Origin: Gammaproteobacteria bacterium
Lineage (GTDB): Bacteria > Pseudomonadota > Gammaproteobacteria > Xanthomonadales > Xanthomonadaceae
Length of the DNA: 7,591 bases
Assembly (NCBI GenBank): GCA_025360985.1
Contig: JANYBA010000289.1
Coordinates: 1-7,591, forward strand
Direction of reading: 5' to 3'
Shown here: positions 6,000-7,591 of the stretch, piece after piece
How the letters are laid out: the number at the start of each line of letters is the position of its first letter
Numbering within the stretch: position 1 is the stretch's first letter
The notes under the pieces: model-generated
Seen by the model: only the letters and a program-made list of their open reading frames with translations
Told to the model about the DNA's origin: nothing
Databases searched by the model: none
Position numbers and translations under genes: made by a program

Positions 6000-7266
6000 C
6001 CCGTCGAGCGACCTCGCCGTCGGCATCCAGGGCTTCCGCGACGGTGTGGAAGGAGCCGAAAACCAGGACCCGTTCATCCGCCGCACAGGCGGCGCGCGCC
6101 GATTCAAGGGCCGCCGCCACCGTGGCGTGGCGCTGGACGGGTTTGCCGGTGGCGGACGCCACCCTCACGGCCAGCGCGCCAACCTCCTGGCCGCGCGCTC
6201 CGGCATCGGCCAGGCCGGCGACGTGCCAATGGCCGATCTGGTCGTCGAGGATGCGCACCATCGCCTCGACTTCCTTGTCGGCCAGAGCCGCGAACACCGC
6301 GCGGGTCGGTCGTGGATGCGCCCGGAGCCAGGCGGAGATCTGGCCGATCGCCTGCGGATTGTGGCCGACGTCCAATACGACTTCCGGCGCCGTCGCGAGC
6401 TTCTGCAGGCGGCCGCGCAGCTGGGCATCGCGCACGCCGTCGGCGAAGGCTGGCACCGGCAGATCCACCGGCAGGGCGCGCAAAGCGGCAATCGCCGCGC
6501 CGGCGTTGTCCAGCTGCGCCGGAGCATCGAGGGCCGGCAAAGGCAGCTCCAGTTCGAATCCGGGCTCGCGCCAGCGCCAGCCCGACTCAGTGCGCTCGAT
6601 CAGGTAGTCGGAATGACCGCGAATCGCAATCGCGCCGAGCTCGTAGGCGCGCCGCAGCACCGACGACGGCGGATCGATCTCGCCTAGCACCACGGGCCTT
6701 CCGGCGCGCATGATCCCGGCCTTCTCAATCCCGATGGTCTCGCGATCGTTGCCCAGGTAGCTCTGGTGGTCGATGTCCACGGTCGTGATCACGGCGACGT
6801 CGGCGTCGATGATATTTACCGCATCGAGCCGCCCGCCGAGGCCGACCTCGAGGATGGCCAGGTCCAGCCCGGCAGCCTCGAAGATCATCAGCGCCGCCAG
6901 CGTGCCAAATTCGAAATAGGTCAAAGCGATTTCAGCGCGCGCCGCATCGATTCGCTCGAACGCGGCAATGAGCGCTTCGTCACCGACATCGACGCCACCG
7001 ATGCGCACGCGCTCGTTGTAGCGTTGCAGATGCGGCGACGTGAAAGCGCCAACCTTCCAACCGGCCGCTCGGGCAATCGCCTCGATGAACGCGACCGTCG
7101 AGCCCTTGCCGTTGGTGCCGGCAACCGTGATGACGAACCTCCCCGGCCGCCCTACTCCCAGCCGCGTCGCCACCTCGCGAACCCGCTCCAGGCCCATGGC
7201 GATGGACTGCGGATGGGTGCGAAGCTGGTAGTCGAGCCAGGAGGTGAGGGTGTGGGGCATGGACAT
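5995..7266 (-). CDS. folC: Bifunctional dihydrofolate synthase / folylpolyglutamate synthase
   Basis: Mur-ligase-family enzyme of the cytoplasm that ATP-dependently adds glutamate to dihydropteroate and then extends folates with polyglutamate, retaining them for one-carbon metabolism including purine synthesis. The 423-residue length is normal. Motifs in order: P-loop G50-T-N-G-K-G-S-T57, folate-site segment Q-R-Y-N-E-R-V (81-87), Y-F-E-F-G-T (117-122), E140-V-G-L-G-G-R-L-D-A (140-149), D166-H-Q-S-Y-L-G-N-D, E-K182-A-G-I-M with the lysine that is carbamylated in the family, and the C-terminal-domain L-D-V-G-H-N-P (298-304). The ATG at 7266 or that at 7260 could be used; neither has a good Shine-Dalgarno. 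In relatives accD usually precedes folC; here 136 bp or more of unrelated DNA lies upstream, with no recognisable promoter. Confidence 0.97.
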   Translation of the reverse strand: MSMPHTLTSWLDYQLRTHPQSIAMGLERVREVATRLGVGRPGRFVITVAGTNGKGSTVAFIEAIARAAGWKVGAFTSPHLQRYNERVRIGGVDVGDEALIAAFERIDAARAEIALTYFEFGTLAALMIFEAAGLDLAILEVGLGGRLDAVNIIDADVAVITTVDIDHQSYLGNDRETIGIEKAGIMRAGRPVVLGEIDPPSSVLRRAYELGAIAIRGHSDYLIERTESGWRWREPGFELELPLPALDAPAQLDNAGAAIAALRALPVDLPVPAFADGVRDAQLRGRLQKLATAPEVVLDVGHNPQAIGQISAWLRAHPRPTRAVFAALADKEVEAMVRILDDQIGHWHVAGLADAGARGQEVGALAVRVASATGKPVQRHATVAAALESARAACAADERVLVFGSFHTVAEALDADGEVARRV

Positions 7267-7402
7267 ATGCAGCTACGCTTCTGCGCGATGGGCAACTGAC
7301 TACGCAAGATGCTGGGCACACGCGAAAAGATGGAGCCAATGGCGAGCGGGCCATCGGGACACTCTGAACACCGGCCGAGGTTAGTCCGGTGGAGTCAATA
7401 GA
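7267..7402. other. Non-coding gap upstream of folC
   Basis: No open frame with coding character on either strand, no RNA gene and no clear promoter. On the minus strand a TTGACT (7398 to 7393) resembles a -35, but no suitable -10 lies 16-18 nt from it. A 5-bp inverted repeat, ACCGG (7370-7374) and CCGGT (7386-7390), is too short to call. If the edge ORF at 7403-7591 is not real, the unexplained stretch is the full 325 bp to the window end. Confidence 0.5.
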
Positions 7403-7426
7403 TCAATGACTCTGCCCCCTTTGATC
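7392..7426. repeat. Two interlocking short inverted repeats
   Basis: GAGTCA (7392-7397) pairs with TGACTC (7407-7412) across a 9-nt loop, and GATCAA (7401-7406) pairs with TTGATC (7421-7426) across a 14-nt loop. The two stems overlap and cannot both form fully in a simple hairpin. The core, AATGACTCTGCCCCCTTTGA, resembles dispersed repeats seen in some gammaproteobacterial genomes, but that is recollection, not a search. The stop codon of the possible edge ORF falls inside it. It could be a repeat fragment, a binding site or chance. Confidence 0.4.
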
Positions 7427-7591
7427 GACCAGCGCACACACTTTTTCCGCCGGAGACCTCGCGCAGCGCTCCGCAATGCGATTCCTCAAGTGTGTGTGTT
7501 GTTCGAAAAGGCTTGCATCGACATCTGAACGCACCTCCCTGGTTCTCAGGGCGTCAACTGCATAATCCCTGATAGGATCCCTTGAATCATC
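7403..7591 (-). CDS. Possible 3' end of an unidentified ORF (62 codons visible, partial)
   Basis: Reading the minus strand from the window edge in frame with the TGA at 7405-7403 gives 62 codons without a stop. The peptide is very hydrophilic and charged (for example D-P-I-R-D-Y-A-V-D-A-L-R, then L-R-N-R-I-A-E-R-C-A-R-S-P-A-E-K-V) and could be helical, but I recognise no family. About half of the third codon positions (33 of 62) are G or C and AGG is used six times, markedly unlike the strongly GC3-biased genes beside it. That fits either an acquired gene or non-coding DNA; open frames of this length are common by chance in GC-rich sequence. It ends 136 bp before the folC start. Confidence 0.3.
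   Translation of the reverse strand, partial: DDSRDPIRDYAVDALRTREVRSDVDASLFEQHTHLRNRIAERCARSPAEKVCALVDQRGQSH
7435..7496. repeat. Nine-base inverted repeat with 44-nt spacer
   Basis: CACACACTT (7435-7443) is matched by AAGTGTGTG (7488-7496). The arms are simple CA/GT runs, which lowers the significance. The spacer (7444-7487) holds no further obvious pairing. It lies within the possible edge ORF. Confidence 0.3.

Noticed and set aside
4764..6107. A 447-codon minus-strand frame overlapping the purF start, the SPOR gene and the folC end
   Set aside because: Arg/Pro/Gly-rich translation in a different frame from three genes with clear motifs; no start context or domain.
3770..6607. A 945-codon open frame on the plus strand opposite purF, the SPOR gene and folC
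   Set aside because: It is in exact antisense codon phase with purF and the SPOR gene, where plus-strand stops would need TTA, CTA or TCA codons, which are rare in these GC-biased genes. The translation has no recognisable domain and is Arg/His/Ala/Asp rich, as expected of a shadow frame.
5157..6713. A 518-codon plus-strand frame opposite the SPOR gene and folC
   Set aside because: Low-complexity Ala/Pro/Arg product, fully antisense to two well-supported genes, and a by-product of GC skew by codon position.
7520..7560. GGGAGGTG followed by ATG on the minus strand, as a possible small gene
   Set aside because: That ATG frame stops after 12 codons, so the Shine-Dalgarno match is not followed by a gene of useful length.

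Overview
The window is GC-rich chromosomal DNA from a gammaproteobacterium, most likely of the order Xanthomonadales (Lysobacterales). Evidence: the folC / SPOR-protein / purF order, the cyclophilin-lpxH pair typical of gammaproteobacteria, the DUF455 and DUF4399 proteins, and a 'TGTAGGAGCG...TCGCGACC' REP-type element of the kind common in Xanthomonadaceae and Pseudomonas. The lineage is inferred from gene content and was not tested by a search. Nearly all of the DNA is coding and the genes are tightly packed.

Layout, left to right. The minus strand carries the first 64 codons of gltX (glutamyl-tRNA synthetase), preceded by a small exported His-rich DUF4399 protein. A 96-bp divergent intergenic region separates these from a plus-strand pair: an exported cyclophilin and lpxH (lipid A synthesis), with stop and start overlapping in GTGA. 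A two-armed REP inverted repeat supplies the lpxH stop codon and fills almost all of the convergent gap. The rest is one minus-strand run, read from high to low coordinates: folC, a tandem-SPOR inner-membrane protein, purF, a DUF455 ferritin-like protein, and an unrecognised lipoprotein. Gaps between these genes are 29, 18, 5 and -4 nt. The last 325 bp, upstream of folC, hold short inverted repeats and a possible 3' end of an unidentified minus-strand ORF with codon use unlike the neighbours.

How the genes relate. folC keeps folates polyglutamylated, and purF begins de novo purine synthesis, which consumes 10-formyl-tetrahydrofolate, so their linkage makes metabolic sense. The SPOR protein is the positional counterpart of DedD and probably acts at the division septum. 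The cyclophilin, lpxH and lipoprotein all concern the envelope.

No clear undescribed system is visible; this is mostly conserved housekeeping DNA. The points worth a second look are the absence of cvpA between the SPOR gene and purF, -10-like hexamers placed for leaderless transcripts or fused to stop codons of the upstream gene, the REP element that ends lpxH, the translationally coupled ferritin-like/lipoprotein pair, and the unexplained DNA upstream of folC.
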